This document shows positions 40,547 to 41,528 of a stretch of 41,528 nt of DNA, piece after piece. A program made the translations under genes and the position numbers. The stretch is from Methylobacterium sp. WL119 (GTDB lineage: Bacteria > Pseudomonadota > Alphaproteobacteria > Rhizobiales > Beijerinckiaceae), in assembly GCF_008039875.1 (NCBI RefSeq), contig NZ_VRUU01000045.1, positions 1 through 41,528 of the forward strand, read 5' to 3'. Every line of letters begins with the position of its first letter. Positions within the stretch are counted from its first letter, which is position 1. The notes under the pieces were generated by a model. The model made no database searches, was not told the DNA's origin, and was given only the letters and a program-made list of their open reading frames with translations.

Positions 40547-41528
40547 ATGCTGGATCTGACTGGTTACAAGCTGACGTTTGATGACGAGTTCAACACGCGC
40601 AGCATTTCGCAAACCGGCGCCGGTACCACATGGGCTGACATCCGCTCTCAATGGCGCTTCGATGCCAACTCGGATATTGGGTTTGGACATTCCTCTTTCG
40701 TGGACCCAGCCTCCGGCTACGACCCGTTCAAAGTTCAAGGCGGCGTGCTGACCATCACCGCCGTTGCAGACAAGACTGCCTCGGGCTATTCGGGCAGTTG
40801 GGAGTCAGGGCTAATCAACACGCAGGGTAACTTCTCGCAGACCTATGGGTACTTCGAGATGCGGGCCGATCTTTCAGACGCGAAGGGCGCCTGGGATGCC
40901 TTTTGGCTCTTGCCAGACAAGGCTGCGGCCAATCCCAACCACTTGTCTGGCTGGCAGGAACTCGACGTCGTCGAGCACTACGGCGGCAACGACAAAGGTG
41001 TCTACAGCACGATCCACACCACGGATCAGACGCCTAACATCCCCTGGCAGCAGAACCGGCAGGTCTACAGCGAGACCGCGCAGGCCAGCGGATATCACAC
41101 CTACGGAATGGATTGGCAGAAAGACAAAATCAGCTTCTACGTAGATGGAAAGTTCGTTGGCTCGCAGGCAACGCCTAGCGATATGACAGGGCCAATGTAT
41201 CTGGTGGCTAACCTCGCTACGCAGAATGACGCGGATGCGGCCGGCGTCCCGATCACGACGAAGATCGACTATATCCGGGCGTACTCCAACAACCCAAACG
41301 CCGTTGCGGTAACCCAGGATCCTGTATCGGCGCCTGATGGTCAGGATCCCGGTCTTTATGGTGCCACCAGCACTAATCATCCCCTTCCATCCAAGGCAGA
41401 TTCGACACCTACCTCAACGAGCATTGGTTCGGGCTCGGATCAGCTGATCTTCAAGATCAGCGAGGACGCCTACAAGGGCGACGCGCTCTACACCGTCTCG
41501 GTCGATGGCAAGCAGATCGGCGGCACGC
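40547..41528 (+). CDS. GH16 family glucanase, partial (cut by window edge)
   Basis: At least 327 codons, open at the right edge. Catalytic motif WQELDVVEHYG: nucleophile Glu138, Asp140, acid/base Glu143, of glycoside hydrolase family 16 (beta-1,3-1,4-glucanase, ExoK/ExsH-type exopolysaccharide depolymerases). N-terminal domain begins LDLTGYKLTFDDEFN with no signal peptide, as in rhizobial enzymes sent out by type I secretion. After a Pro/Ser/Thr-rich linker (about 250-294), FKISEDAYKGDALYTVSVDGKQIGG starts a CBM60/36-like carbohydrate-binding domain, which runs off the window. RTX repeats may follow. Lower GC than the core region, part of the element. Confidence 0.85.
   Translation, partial: MLDLTGYKLTFDDEFNTRSISQTGAGTTWADIRSQWRFDANSDIGFGHSSFVDPASGYDPFKVQGGVLTITAVADKTASGYSGSWESGLINTQGNFSQTYGYFEMRADLSDAKGAWDAFWLLPDKAAANPNHLSGWQELDVVEHYGGNDKGVYSTIHTTDQTPNIPWQQNRQVYSETAQASGYHTYGMDWQKDKISFYVDGKFVGSQATPSDMTGPMYLVANLATQNDADAAGVPITTKIDYIRAYSNNPNAVAVTQDPVSAPDGQDPGLYGATSTNHPLPSKADSTPTSTSIGSGSDQLIFKISEDAYKGDALYTVSVDGKQIGGT

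Noticed and set aside
1..41528. CRISPR array
   Set aside because: No series of equal direct repeats with unique spacers. The repeats present are palindromic, dispersed and GC-rich.

Overview
The window is high-GC DNA from an alphaproteobacterium. Gene content, small secreted proteins and codon use resemble Methylobacteriaceae (Methylobacterium-like); this is an inference, since no rRNA is present. Four blocks can be read from left to right.

(1) 1-5375: an orphan BrnA antitoxin with the 3' remnant of its BrnT toxin, then a minus-strand operon for a BMP-family ABC importer (binding protein, two permeases, no ATPase) ending in formamidase AmiF.

(2) 5376-18055: a purine catabolism region. It holds a Tsx-like outer membrane channel, an 8-oxoguanine-deaminase-type amidohydrolase, a complete BMP-type ABC importer (ATPase, two permeases, binding protein), an NCS2 xanthine/urate permease, a uricase and a fused OHCU decarboxylase-HIU hydrolase. 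Together these could take 8-oxoguanine or related purines across both membranes and through urate to (S)-allantoin. A biuret-hydrolase-like cysteine hydrolase follows. Three small exported proteins sharing an AQS..APAG..APGG..N..GDA pattern, plus a fourth weaker relative, are scattered through this region.

(3) 18448-32506: a phosphonate region with a DUF1045 2H-phosphoesterase, phnC-phnD-phnE1-phnE2, a DadA-like FAD oxidoreductase, a PrlF-YhaV toxin-antitoxin pair, the regulator phnF, and a full C-P lyase operon phnGHIJKLMN. A perfect 26-bp palindrome sits between phnF and phnG. phnJ carries a C-terminal tail encoded by a dispersed palindromic repeat, yet its ATGA overlap with phnK is kept. 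Other copies of this repeat family lie inside both ABC operons and next to the brnT remnant. From 32643 to 36655 follow housekeeping or hypothetical genes (PepSY protein, HNH endonuclease, type II NADH dehydrogenase, small exported proteins).

(4) 36878-41528: the left end of an integrated element. A tRNA 3' fragment (probably Val, TAC) marks the attachment site, followed by a tyrosine integrase, a convergent overlapping excisionase-like HTH gene, an IS1111-group (IS110 family) insertion sequence with perfect 15-bp subterminal inverted repeats, and the 5' part of a GH16 glucanase gene cut by the window edge. This block contains stretches clearly richer in A+T than the rest.

Most long open frames opposite these genes are GC-driven shadows and are left out.
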